Shown here one piece after another: positions 43,540 to 53,395 of a stretch of DNA of 64,000 bases (its first letter is position 1; the number at the start of each line of letters is the position of its first letter). Below the pieces are notes generated by a model. It was not told the DNA's origin, made no database searches, and saw only the letters and a program-made list of their open reading frames with translations. The DNA is taken from positions 81,616-145,615 of the forward strand of contig JAEUWP010000472.1 of NCBI GenBank assembly GCA_018524725.1. The letters run 5' to 3'. The DNA comes from Podaxis mareebaensis. Its lineage: Eukaryota; Basidiomycota; Agaricomycetes; Agaricales; Agaricaceae. The position numbers and the translations under genes were made by a program.

Positions 43540-44251
43540 GGACAACCGACGCGACTTGCTCCTTCACTAGCACATTCCCGTCACTCGCTGCAAAAAATAT
43601 CTTCACGTGATCGCTGTCTTTGCCTTATCGGGCTATTTGGTCCGTGCACACCTGTTGCCAGCATATAAGCAAGCGCCCATGCATCCAAACTCTTCATACT
43701 TACCTTGATGGCACAAGCCCCTTCAAGTATCCGGGTTTGTGGGCCGTGGAGGCCCTCCATAGCACGGCGACCTTGTCCTCAGGGGGCGTCTGCGGTTTGT
43801 ATGGGCTTCGGCTCATGCACCGTCCTAATATTTTCCTGTCCTGCTTTGGCCACTCTGGCTGGGCAGGCTCTTTTTTTATGCTGGTTCGCAGTCTTAACCC
43901 TAACCTTAGAATACAAATAAATCTGTTTGGAGATAATATATTTGTGCAATAGACATGTGTTGTAATTTGCAAGTGTGAGGTGCTTGAGTCCTTATGTTCT
44001 CCGCAATGCTGTGAGTTGTGCCACTACGCTTTCATTTCTTGTGCTACCCTTCCATTGCTCTCTGCTTTGGCCTGTTTGGCCAACTTTCCGCTCACCCATT
44101 GTCTGTTGCCTCTTGGCTTGCTTTGCACAACTCCCTTTGTCCGCTCCTCCAGTTGCTGTCTCGCCAGGTGGTTGTATAGGTATGCTCCGTGTTTTCACTG
44201 TTGGTTATCACCCACCAATCTTCCTTTTGATTCTAGTTGATCCTTTCTCAC
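43540..44251. other. Promoter and 5' UTR region, includes a likely 5'-UTR intron
   Basis: About 700 bp separate the PPR gene start (minus) and the disordered-protein start (plus). Small frames here overlap and lack domains. Near the right end a GTATGC donor (44180) and a TTCTAG acceptor (44236) define a probable 57-bp intron in the 5' UTR of the plus-strand gene. The motif CTTAACCCTAACCTTAG at about 43892 resembles a telomere-type repeat but is only two units. Confidence 0.45.
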
Positions 44252-45916
44252 ATGGCCACTCCCTCAACTGTCACTAACAAACCTTCATCATCGGATACCG
44301 CCTCGCTAGGGTGGTCCAGATCCCCAGAACCCGGATCCGCCTTTGGTGGCCCCGGCAGATCTGCAAGAGGTCGTCCCAGTCGCATTCGCAGCGGGGGAAG
44401 GAACAACAGAAACGCCCGAGGAGACAATTCCACTTCAAGCAATGGCGCTCCAACCTCCCTTACATCTGACAAATCGGATAGGCCTGCGCTCCCGGCAAAG
44501 CCAACTTTGACGATCACCTCGCCGTCCAATCCTCCAAACCACTCTGCTAAACCCAAGAACTCGCCAAGGCGGCCTTCAAGGGCCAATTCTACGACCACCT
44601 CACAGTCGAGCCCCGTTGTAGAGACACCAGTCTCTCCCGCCTCTTCTCGTTCCTCGAACCGCCGTAGACGTTCGGGGGCTGGAAAGGGAAACAACGTCCC
44701 CAAGATCAACCCCCCTGCGCCACAGGACAACCTTCTTCGACCGGGACGTCCTCGCATTGGCGCCGTCCCCAACACTGCTCCCATCAAAGACCCCCCGCCC
44801 CATCTATCCCACAAGTCCTCGCACACACCCACCGGCTCGTTCGACATGAGCAAGAACATCGATGCTCTTGTTGAAAGAGTTAGGGCAGTTGCCATGGCTG
44901 AGAACCGTCCATCCACTCCTGGTAGCCATATTGACTGGGCTGGAGATGACGATGACAGCCTCCCAGACCTTGATGATTGGGGCATTCCTTCCTTGTCAGC
45001 TCAGGCTATCTCGCCGATTATTGTTGGAGGCCTCAAGCCTCTTCCAGAACTTAGTGCTGCGTCCTCGGCCAACGCAACCAGCAAGTCCGAGACTCACGCA
45101 CCAACTATTAACGACCAAGAGGCCGAGAGTGTTCCACATGTGACCTCACCACCTGATGCGCATGCCAATGACCTCTCGTCGACTGAACCTGCAAACGACA
45201 AGACCCAACCATCTCAAATCCATCCTTCGCTACCACCTAAGCCTGAAGTCACTCCAAGCATTCGCGTTGTCAATACGAATCATAGGCAGAGGCCGCCTCG
45301 TCGTCCTCGACCCTCAGAAGAGTTGAATGTAGCATCTGCTGCCACAACCGTCTCCCAGCCTGTTTCTGAAGGTATTACTGAGCAACACGACTCACCTCCT
45401 CATCAAGATGGGAAAGACAAGTCCTCTTCCTCCGGCGATGCCTCCCAGAACCCAGAGGATTCGAGCGATCAAGATTTCGCCAGTTCTGGGGGGCTAGCGC
45501 AATCTATCCACGCACCCAGTGCTGGGCACCGTGCGGAGTCCGAGAAAGAGGGCCTAGCGGCATCCATCCATGCCCCTCGTCCTAATTTTGACGCCACCCC
45601 AGCTCCTATTCATCTTGGTGGCCGCTCCCCAAGGAACCGGCAAAGTTATCCTCGCACCCAAACTGCTGGCAGATCCTTCCCCCGTCCTCATCCTAACGAC
45701 ACTAATTTTATTCGCTCACCTCGCACTGGTCGTGGTGGGTTCACTGGATCTCCTAGACAACATGCTCGCAACCACTCCTCCCCAGCTACTAGTACCACTA
45801 ATCGTGGCTCACATTCTCGACCAATTCTGACGGGCGATGCAATTTCACGTCTTGCCAAAGCGGTCGGTAACACTGCCACCCCACCACCGAAACCGACTCC
45901 GGTCGCGAATGACTAA
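44252..45916 (+). CDS. Large disordered Ser/Pro/Arg-rich protein
   Basis: A 554-residue single exon from ATG at 44252. Composition is dominated by Ser, Pro, Asn, Thr and Arg, with R-G-R-P-S, R-G-G-R-N-N-R-N and R-R-R-S-G patches near the N-terminus and R-G-G-F-T-G-S-P near the C-terminus, suggesting nucleic-acid binding. A mid-protein segment with I-D-A-L-V-E-R-V-R-A-V-A and I-D-W-A-G-D-D-D-D-S-L-P-D-L-D-D-W is the most ordered-looking part and may be a short helical motif followed by an acidic linear motif. Two copies of G-L-A-(Q/A)-S-I-H-A-P occur about 20 residues apart (45492-45518 and 45550-45576). I do not recognise a named family. A likely 5'-UTR intron precedes the start. Confidence 0.7.
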   Translation: MATPSTVTNKPSSSDTASLGWSRSPEPGSAFGGPGRSARGRPSRIRSGGRNNRNARGDNSTSSNGAPTSLTSDKSDRPALPAKPTLTITSPSNPPNHSAKPKNSPRRPSRANSTTTSQSSPVVETPVSPASSRSSNRRRRSGAGKGNNVPKINPPAPQDNLLRPGRPRIGAVPNTAPIKDPPPHLSHKSSHTPTGSFDMSKNIDALVERVRAVAMAENRPSTPGSHIDWAGDDDDSLPDLDDWGIPSLSAQAISPIIVGGLKPLPELSAASSANATSKSETHAPTINDQEAESVPHVTSPPDAHANDLSSTEPANDKTQPSQIHPSLPPKPEVTPSIRVVNTNHRQRPPRRPRPSEELNVASAATTVSQPVSEGITEQHDSPPHQDGKDKSSSSGDASQNPEDSSDQDFASSGGLAQSIHAPSAGHRAESEKEGLAASIHAPRPNFDATPAPIHLGGRSPRNRQSYPRTQTAGRSFPRPHPNDTNFIRSPRTGRGGFTGSPRQHARNHSSPATSTTNRGSHSRPILTGDAISRLAKAVGNTATPPPKPTPVAND

Positions 45917-46140
45917 TTCTTCTCGCTAATTGCCTACTACTAAAGTTTCATCTTTTACCAATACCCCGTCCATCCTACTCCCCTCGCCTGTCATTGTCGT
46001 TTGTTTTATTCCACCTGTACCATCGTCGCGGTGCTTTGCTTCATATCTGGATGTAATTTATGGACCTTCATTTCTGTACAAATTTCTTTCTTTGTTTTTC
46101 TTTTTTGCCTTTGGATATACGGCGCATGAATGCTGTTCAT
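45917..46140. other. Convergent 3' region
   Basis: A T-rich stretch between the disordered-protein gene and the MDM10 stop. The run of T at about 46080-46110 fits a polyadenylation region for the plus gene. No gene seen. Confidence 0.4.
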
Positions 46141-47690
46141 CTACTCTGAACTAAAATATGACAGTTCGAGGCCGATGGCCTTGATAGGTTTTGCTCTACT
46201 CGAAAGATCTGAGACGAGACCTAAACCGACAAGCATATTTCGTATCCGGCCTTCCCAGAGGAGAGAAACATCCTACATATTGTTCATCTTAAGCCATGAA
46301 GGGATGCGGGAAAACTAAAGAGGGACGTACGTTGTTGGTTGACACTCTCGCCTTCAAAACGCCTTGAACATCCTGTTGCGCATCTGGATGGTAAACTGGT
46401 TTTGGAGGCAATTGCTCAGGTGAATCTGTTACTGGGTTTTCGGTTTCGTCGAGTTGGGGTTTACGACGAAGCCAATATTCAGCGCCCATCGTCCATTCAC
46501 TTTCGAAGCTGTACACGTTAAAGTCAAACCGCGTCGAAAGGGCGAGGTCACGCGAAGTTTTGGCGGTGTAGGCGGCTGATACGTGACCTAGCATGGGGTT
46601 GAAAAGACAAGTGACGGTCGTAGGTGGTTGGCAGATTGGAGATGGGGATGATGGTGGTGTGGATGAAGTGGACGTGGGTAGTTGTGCAGATGGCGGGGTA
46701 GCATCTGGAAGCGTTGTGAAGCGTACACCGGTCGAGACTAGGAAGGGGTGTCATATCAGATATGCGGGCTAAAGAGAGGGAAAGAAAACACCGCACGTAC
46801 CTCCAGCACTCTTCTCTTTCGCACTGAAATAAAGTTCTGCACCGATTGACACTCGACCTCTCAATCCACCCTCAACTGCATCCTCTTCATCCACACGTTT
46901 GACTTTGACTCGAGAAGATGCTTCTTCCGAAGGTTCGGGGTGGATTCCAAGCCTACCAAAGTTGTGCAAAAACCGAACACCCCACATGCCGTCTTCTGCA
47001 CTGTAATTGTACTCGGTGCACCATTTACCAACGTCATGTTGGAGGCTCAACATGATGTTGCTCACATTGGCATTGCGACCGCGCAGTTCTGGTGGGATAT
47101 TGGACGGTGGATCCGAAATGGCTGCGACCATTGCTTGAACCGTTGGTGCGAGACGTACGGAGTACAAGGCGTCCAGTCGTCCAGTCGGTAGGTAGAACCG
47201 TCCATACATAAGGTAGTCTAAGTCCAGAGTTGGCGATAGTTGGAACAGACAGGAATTGGGAGGGGTACGCACCTCGCTGGTCTACACGTTCGCCAGCAAG
47301 CCATACTTCTTCCCTGGCTTCCGGTCTTCGAGGCTGGTCATAAACCTTGAAACGCTCAATCATGTCCTTGAACGGTACGGTGCGAGAAGACTTGACGTTC
47401 AAGTCGCAGGATGTGAATATGTATCCGACAGATCCGTTGAGAGATGGCATCGCCGTCATGGAATAGGTTGTCTTGAATAGTGGATTGGGGGACTTGGATA
47501 TCGAAAAATGAAGCCCTCGCGGGACGGTGAAATCCAGGATGGCTGGGATGACGATGTTAGCCTATGGTCACTCTTAGGTAGTAGCGGTCGTACCATTTGA
47601 CGAACGAGTGAGATTTGCATAGAGATTGTCTTCATTCCAGCCTGTGGCCTTGTAGTAGGTTCGTAGTACATATGAGGCGAAGGGATGCAT
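46141..47690 (-). CDS. MDM10: Mitochondrial distribution and morphology protein MDM10
   Basis: The start [20 protein letters not shown] is the family's conserved N-terminus. It continues through an exon junction to [31 protein letters not shown], a beta-rich middle region with [15 protein letters not shown], and a last exon with [20 protein letters not shown] and L-S-Y-F-S-S-E before the stop. The alternating strands are those of the 19-stranded outer-membrane barrel. Mdm10 belongs to the ERMES ER-mitochondria tether and to the SAM assembly machinery. At least four introns, for example after residue 33 (donor GTACGA) and a long one before the final exon. It lies 66 bp downstream of the SWSAP1-like gene on the same strand. 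Confidence 0.92.
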
Positions 47691-47756
47691 CGTCAGCGGC
47701 CGGCGTCACACCCTCCGTCACTTGATCATAACATTCCGGTTTCCCAACAACGCTCG

Positions 47757-48820
47757 TCATTGCCACAGGAATTGCAGGACAGAGGGTCTATCTATGTAAG
47801 GTGTAAACAGTTCTATATACTCAATGCTTGTCTGGTCATCCTCATCTCCCGCTGTTGAGACCCGAACGCATTTACGCGTTCGTTTTTCCCTTTCCGCGAG
47901 CAGGGAATTTTCGTCATCCTGAGAGGACGGAACATCTTGTACAACTGGATGGAGCATTCTCTGTATCAAAATGATGTTACAAGTTGCAGCAGAAGACGAA
48001 CCTTCCAACTCGTCGAAATGACAAACCCACTGGAAGAACCCAATCACCACACTTTCTAGATGTACCGAACGCCGCAAATCATACGATTCTTCTGTACACT
48101 TGCGACCCAGGAGCGTGGATTCAAAGCAAGCAATGGAAATGGAGCTGATGCAGTTCAAGAGCCAATCCCTCAGTGTGGCGTAAATCGAACGCACTTCGAA
48201 CTGTCGCGGATTGCAGAAATACGGTTGACTGATTGCATAAAACGATTCATTAACGACATGAATGACAATTCCGGAGTCAGCTATCCTTCACTTTAGTGTT
48301 TTACGATAGGTCAAGGGACGAAAGAACGGAACGTACGGGATCTGTGTCAGTAAAATACGAGGAGATTTCATCCAGGATGATCAAGGAGAGGTTCTCCGAT
48401 GGAAAGACTGCAAGGTCACTCCACAGATACGTTAACTCGGAGGTAAATTGGGTTCCATCCAGTATCGCGACGAGCAGAGAAAAATGGGCAGGCGAAGGGG
48501 GATAACTAATGGCGGCACTGAGTTTATTTTGAGGAATGCAAGATACAATGCGAGGAGTCTGACAGTATTATTATTCTAGACATCGCGGCCTTGATCCTGC
48601 TTGTTGTTCCGGAATGAGAAAGCCATTCATCAAGTCCAGAAAGTAATTTCTTTTCAAGTTTTGGTCGCGATGGAGAAAGTATGAGGACCTCGTGTTGAGG
48701 GGACTCTAGCACATGGCTAATAGCAAGATGAAGGGGCGCAGATGGGTGATATGCGCCTTTGACAAGTAGAGTAGAAAGCGAAGGGAGGGAAGGACCTGGT
48801 GGTGGAAATAATGAGAGCAT
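47757..48820 (-). CDS. RecA-fold protein with degenerate P-loop (SWSAP1/Rad51-paralog-like)
   Basis: The ATG at 48820 opens MLSLFPPPGPSLPSL. The following strand-helix unit has K-G-A-Y-H-P-S-A-P where a RecA-like Walker A would be. A strand E-V-L-I-L-S-P follows, then Y-P-P-S-P-A-H-F-S-L-L, and a Walker B-like LSLIILDEISSYF. This order matches the small RecA-like protein SWSAP1, partner of SWIM-domain SWS1 in homologous recombination, as I remember it. No GKT/GKS triad is present, so ATP binding is doubtful. The C-terminal exons end at 47757 with a F-F-Q-W-V segment. Exon joins between 48194 and 48300 are unresolved, since two frames compete there. It is divergent from PKR1 with 50 bp between starts. 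Confidence 0.5.
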
Positions 48821-48870
48821 GAACGCATCAACACCTGCAAACACATTGCATTCCTTAACCACTGCCACTA
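48821..48870. promoter_or_regulatory. Bidirectional promoter SWSAP1-like/PKR1
   Basis: Only 50 bp lie between the two proposed start codons. A GTG-started frame of the minus gene would run to 48868, so the minus start could also be upstream and overlap the PKR1 5' UTR. Confidence 0.4.
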
Positions 48871-49197
48871 ATGACCTCGACAGAGTCGACAGAACAGGTT
48901 GACTTCATCGGGACCATCCTCCAGCCCGGTTCATCTTTGAATCCTGTATTTCTTAATATACTGGATGGTGCATTCGTCGCGTTATTTCTCGTCTTTATCG
49001 CGCTTGCTTTCGTAACCTCTGGGAACCTTCACATCTTTGTCTTGATGTTTATCGAACTTGCACTATGGGGGAGCGTGAAATGGTATATTTCTATCCTTTA
49101 CATTACAGACGGGATAATCACAACGCTGCCTAGGTTCGTTCACGAGTTGAAACTGAGTCGGGAGGGAACAGACGACAGCGGGAAGAAGGATCAGTGA
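48871..49197 (+). CDS. PKR1: V-ATPase assembly factor PKR1
   Basis: Two exons (48871-49082 and 49134-49197) give 91 residues. The N-terminal FIGTILQPGSSLNPVFLNILDG matches the Pkr1 start, and two hydrophobic helices follow (FVALFLVFIALAFV and IFVLMFIELALWG). The W-F-V-H-E-L junction after splicing is the conserved end of the second helix, followed by a charged tail ending in a KK-containing D-S-G-K-K-D-Q, a possible ER retention signal. Pkr1 assists assembly of the V-ATPase membrane sector in the ER. The 51-bp intron has no stop in frame, so an unspliced message would add 17 residues. The stop codon overlaps the PSF3 coding end by 7 bp. Confidence 0.85.
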   Translation: MTSTESTEQVDFIGTILQPGSSLNPVFLNILDGAFVALFLVFIALAFVTSGNLHIFVLMFIELALWGSVKWYISILYITDGIITTLPRFVHELKLSREGTDDSGKKDQ

Positions 49198-50065
49198 CGA
49201 CTTGACTCGCCTTCTTCGTACCACCGTTTGGTCCTCTTTGCACTCTCTTGTGCCAACGCGAAAACTGTGACAAAGGGCTTAGGCGGACGGGATGGAAGAG
49301 AAGAATACTACGCACCCTCTCTCTCTGTCACGTCGAGTCCCTCACGGAAAAGCTGGGCAACGTCATTAGTCTTATGTCCACCCCCTGAAGCGGAGCTTAA
49401 TGCTGCGAAATGATGTGCTTGATCTATAACCTCAGGCAAGCGAGAGCGGAAAGTCTGAAGAGTACGTGAAGTTATGTCTGGGCATAGGGAAGGCGTACAC
49501 ACCGAGGTGAGGATTTGAGAGAGTTCTGCAGCTTGCTCATCATCCATCCTATGCCATCAATGAATACCGCGGGTGCCTTGAGTATAATTCAAGCTCACAA
49601 ATCCATGATCGTTTTTCCAAATCCATACCAAGTTCCACCGGCACCGACAAGGTTGGATAAACGTACACTACAGGCTTCTGCTCGTAGTGCGTTACGAACT
49701 CTTTGATTGAAGGGCGTAGGGATGCTGAAGTCTGCCCATTGGCTGCGAGATATTGTCAATTTTTGGGTTACCACGGCGGTTCGCAGGACGTACGAATACA
49801 AAATCGTGTACGCCAGCCAGACTGGAAGCTGGATCTTTTGTGATTCTGCAATCTTCACGGACCAGTCAGGCAGACATGCTGGATCAACAAAGGACGACGT
49901 GCATCTCGTTCAGAGCCACCGCCAAGGTGACCCATATCGGGGATCTTCTGTCTGAAAGTGCATTGTATTTTCTAATATGGTGTCGGCAGGGGTGAGATAA
50001 CAGAGGAGGCGACTGACCTGGTTTTCTGCGAGGATGGAGTCGACGGAGAAGTAGTCTGAATGCAT
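49191..50065 (-). CDS. PSF3: GINS complex subunit PSF3
   Basis: Six or so exons read from MHSDYFSVDSILAENQ, the typical PSF3 start. The B-domain-like segment (I-P-D-M-G-H-L-G) leads to I-Q-L-P-V-W-L-A-Y-T-I-L. The A-domain helices follow (PTPFNQRVRNALRAEA, G-T-W-Y-G-F-G, TFRSRLPEVIDQAHHF). The last exon gives L-A-Q-E-S-A-K-R-T-K-R-W and ends at 49191. GINS joins Mcm2-7 and Cdc45 into the replicative CMG helicase. Length fits the family (about 190-210). It is convergent and overlapping with PKR1 and divergent from the next gene with 85 bp between starts. Confidence 0.9.
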
Positions 50066-50150
50066 GGTAGACTACTAGAAACGCGGTTAATTGACGCGTC
50101 TGATCGCATTCTCAGTTCGGATTACGTCAGTCCACTTCTTGCCTTGCACC
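50066..50150. promoter_or_regulatory. Bidirectional promoter PSF3/mitochondrial small protein
   Basis: An 85-bp spacer between divergent starts. It contains CG-rich blocks (ACGCGTCTGATCGC) near the PSF3 side, and ACGCGT is the MCB-type element used by G1/S replication genes. Its function here is untested, but PSF3 is a replication gene. Confidence 0.5.
50081..50108. promoter_or_regulatory. ACGCGT (MluI cell-cycle box-like) sites upstream of PSF3
   Basis: The sequence carries GAAACGCGGTT and TTGACGCGTCTG within 40 bp of the PSF3 start. ACGCGT is the core bound by the MBF/SBF (Mbp1/Swi6-type) complex at replication genes in yeasts. The match is by eye only. Confidence 0.4.
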
Positions 50151-50658
50151 ATGATATTCCGTCTCCGAGCCGTCGTCCGTCCACTCTCCCTCGCGTCCAG
50201 GAGGTCTCTTCACTACACGCCATACCGTCGCGCTGCCGAGGACAAAGACGCTTTCTTTAAAGCATTCCAAAACACCACAATCTTCCAAAAGCTTGCCCAC
50301 CACCCCGAGGCACTTACTGCCCTTGAGGACTTTGCAAAGCTGCTGCAAGCAAAAGGTCACACTCTTTTAGACACACTGAAAATATCAGCTTAAGTCACCC
50401 TACAGGCGTCGACCTGTCCTCGGGAAAGCCACCATCTACTCTTCAAATGGTCAAGCTGGCAGCGAATTCTGACTTCCGTGAGAGTGCGAAACGGGTAGGA
50501 GAGGAATTACAAAAAGCTGGGGTGGATTTCCAGTCTAAGGTGAGTATATTCATGCAGAATCTGCGGCGTCCGTAGCTCATGACCTGCAGGAACTAATGCA
50601 GGAGATGATGGACCTCATGAAACTCAAGAATGCTGCGAGCTCCGACGGCTCGAAATAG
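50151..50658 (+). CDS. Small mitochondrial protein, function unknown
   Basis: Three exons give 135 residues. Introns start after L-L-Q-A-K (GTCACA donor) and after F-Q-S-K (GTGAGT donor). The N-terminus MIFRLRAVVRPLSLASRRS is a clear mitochondrial presequence. The rest is helical, with F-F-K-A-F-Q-N-T-T-I-F-Q-K-L, S-T-L-Q-M-V-K-L-A and a C-terminal M-Q-E-M-M-D-L-M-K-L. I recall similar short fungal mitochondrial hypothetical proteins but cannot name one. It sits head-to-head with PSF3 and 76 bp before the TFIIIC gene. Confidence 0.72.
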
Positions 50659-50734
50659 TTCACGTGATTGCTAGAATTAGACCTGGTAATAGAGATTCTT
50701 AGAATCTTACCGCACTCATTCTCATTCCGCCTCC

Positions 50735-52830
50735 ATGGCGAATCAAGGGCACCTCGCCCCAGAAAACCCTCTCCCTCAGGCCCATTACTACTCAATTGAA
50801 TACCCAGGATATGTCCAACCTTCGTCCGTCCCGATTGCCATCCGGAACTTGGGCGGCCAAGCGCGCATTGACAACGTTTTCCGAAGGAACACGCCCAGAG
50901 CAGAAGTTCTCCTCGAGCTTTCGCTCCGCCCTGACAGTCTGTTCTCACACCCCATACCTGGAGATGTAGTCAACACAAATAACCTCGTACTCAAAGTCAC
51001 AAAACGACGGAAGAAGAAACGACCTGGACAAAGTGATGATGAGAATGTTGGTGAATACAAGGCGGAAGTCGTAGGCGTTATGTCCAGAACTGTCCGATTT
51101 CGCAGTATATATCCCCTCATGATCCTCCCCCAAAATAAATGGACCTAAACCTTTCGCAGGCATGGTTGATTTTCAATATGAACCCGACAGCACTGATCCC
51201 ATTTCCATGCTGCGGCGCTCAATGCATCAAATGGATGGTCCGCACCTTGGCTTAACAACCCCTATTACTCATATTCACGCCTCGGCATACAGTGGATGCT
51301 ATTCATGGTTATACAATCCCTGCAGAGAAGGCCGATTATACTCCAGACGTACCAATGCCTACCAATGTCCACCCGGATCTTTTACCGGCACCACAGACTA
51401 GTCTGAGGATGTTTCCGCCGCCTTTGTTCAGTCGCCAAACTATCCCTCAGGCATACAAGTAAGCACAGCGCCTCCTAGAACCGGATGAGTCTTATAGAGT
51501 TCTTAGCTTCCGGGCAAATCCTGCCTCGGTCATTACCACAGTCGTCGACGAGGAAACTGGCGAAGAGAAGAAACGCATGATCAACCGAATGAGGTGGAAA
51601 GGATATGGGCCAGCCGCTATTATGTTCACCGATGCTGAGGTTTTCCTTTCTTTTTTCTCCCTACGAACCACTTTAACGTCAACCCTCAGATTCCTCAAAA
51701 CCCTCCACTTTCTGTTGAAAACGAACGGGCCGCAGTCAATCAGACCTTATTGGCCAAGCTAGCTGAGGTATGTGCTACGACGAGCTCCAAGCCGAAGCAC
51801 TACTCACCCAGACCAGCGCTTCAAAGAGCGGCCAATCTGGACGCGTACGTCTCTCCTCAACCAGTTCTCGCCGTCAGAGGCACGGGATATCCTCAAGTAC
51901 GACCTTGCTTGTCATTAACTGGCATTCCGAGCTGAATTATATATCACTAGTTCCAAGCCTCTGCTGCCGCTGGTCTGCTACGTCTTCCAGGATGGCCCAT
52001 GGCGGGACACATTGGTCAGGTTTCAATACGATCCTCGAAAAGAACCAGGAGCAAGATTGTAGGTCCTCTTGTCCCCTCATTCTCCGTAACCACCGTAATT
52101 GTCGCTCACTCTGAATAGTTATCAACGACTTTATTTCCGCAATGCGAATCACCCTATTTCTCGGCCGTCTGTCGTAACGCGTCGTCAGGACAGACCCTCT
52201 ACTAGTCTTCAAGCTCGGAATCTTTCAGAACATAGTGAATCCGACACTGAAAGAAGGTATGTGGCGAAGACTTCCACACACGCCTTTCTCTAAACTGCGA
52301 AGCAGAAGATCACACATTTTCGATGGCAAGACGATCACAAAAGAAACAGCAGCTTTTCAACTTTGTGATATACACGACCCAATGTTGAAGGGGATGATAG
52401 AAGACCCCGAAGGTCTTCGCGATGTCTGTCATGTGCGTTGGGCTTGCACAATATTCTGGGCCAGCCGTTTGACCTTATCTAGGAGCGAGACGGCTGGTAC
52501 ACTAGCCATGCCTTCGAACGAATCAAAGCAGTTCTTCGTCACAAATTCTTCTCATTGCTGGATGGGCGCGTTGCCACAGATGAAGAATGTCAGGCTTTAC
52601 TAGCGGCCGTTGAAGTACCCGGCAAAACAGCGGCGTCTACCAGAAGCCAGAAACTACGGGCAGGCAAACACAACATGGCCAAAGGTGCATTGCGCCCAGA
52701 GGATGCTGCGGTGAGTCCATTGCAAAACCCGCCAGAGACGATATTTGATGACGGATTATCATAGGCCCTACGACTAAGAGCTACACTCGATCGAAATGCA
52801 AAGAGTCGGCTGATGGGCTCAGAGGAATAG
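50735..52830 (+). CDS. TFC1: TFIIIC subunit tau95 (GTF3C5, Sfc1/Tfc1)
   Basis: The N-terminus has Y-S-I-E-Y-P-G-Y-V, P-S-S-V-P and I-R-N-L-G-G, then E-L-S-L-R-P-D-S-L-F-S-H-P-I and E-V-V-G-V-M-S-R-T-V-R-F-R, as in the GTF3C5 triple-barrel dimerisation domain. The C-terminal DNA-binding domain shows F-Q-L-C-D-I-H-D-P and, once an intron after V-C-H is removed, E-R-D-G-W-Y-T-S-H-A-F-E-R-I. A final exon follows GTGAGT at 52711 and ends at 52830. The subunit contacts the A box of tRNA genes within TFIIIC. Its presence with RPC34 gives two Pol III-system genes in the window. Exon borders between 51160 and 52240 are only partly resolved. Confidence 0.87.
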
Positions 52831-52977
52831 AAGGAGAGTTGGCCTATGATGTGTATATGACAGTTGTTGCAATACAATTTTGAGCCAGAAATACGGGACG
52901 TGCGTGGGTGATAGGCATAGCGAACTTCTAGCATCGACGACTTCTCAATCGATCCCTCCTATTCGGCGGCTTGAAGT

Positions 52978-53395
52978 TCATGATGCAGCGGCTTTTTGTT
53001 CTTGGCGAGCTTTGTACTGTGTAGGAGTAGGTCATGAATAAGCCAGTCGCTCGGATTCAACAGAGTAGTTGAGGACTCACCGAGCCCACAAGAGCAAAGC
53101 GAGCGTTTCGACGGAACTAGATCAGCAAAACCCTTAGACCTTTAACCCTACGTGAACGCGTGCGGAATCAAACCTTGGGGTCAACCTGTCGCGAAAATGG
53201 TCAATGCATCATCCAACAAGCAAGAAATGCATTTCTTACCCCCTTCAACGACCTTGTCCGGTGAGATTTAGGCTTCTTGATACCATTGCGGTGAGCCTTC
53301 TTGTTCTGGTTGTGATTGGTATGGCTGCAAGAGGTCTCAGTACCTCTGTTTCGACATGTTATTGAAATAAACACTGACTTCTTTGACTTGGCCAT
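52978..53395 (-). CDS. RPL29: 60S ribosomal protein L29 (eL29)
   Basis: Five exons (52978-53016, 53081-53116, 53174-53185, 53240-53324, 53379-53395) join exactly to 62 residues. [20 protein letters not shown] and [12 protein letters not shown] are textbook eL29, followed by [16 protein letters not shown] and a short Ala-rich tail. The V-D-P-K segment comes from a 12-nt microexon, flanked by a CAG acceptor and a GTTTGA donor. eL29 lies at the 60S surface near the polypeptide exit and 5S RNP side. The gene is convergent with the TFIIIC gene, with 147 bp between stops. Confidence 0.95.

Noticed and set aside
43892..43912. Interstitial telomere repeat
   Set aside because: Only about two CCCTAA-like units; too short to mean anything.
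44248..44985. Antisense 245-codon frame over the disordered protein gene
   Set aside because: Low-complexity sense sequence creates open antisense frames; no start context or domain.
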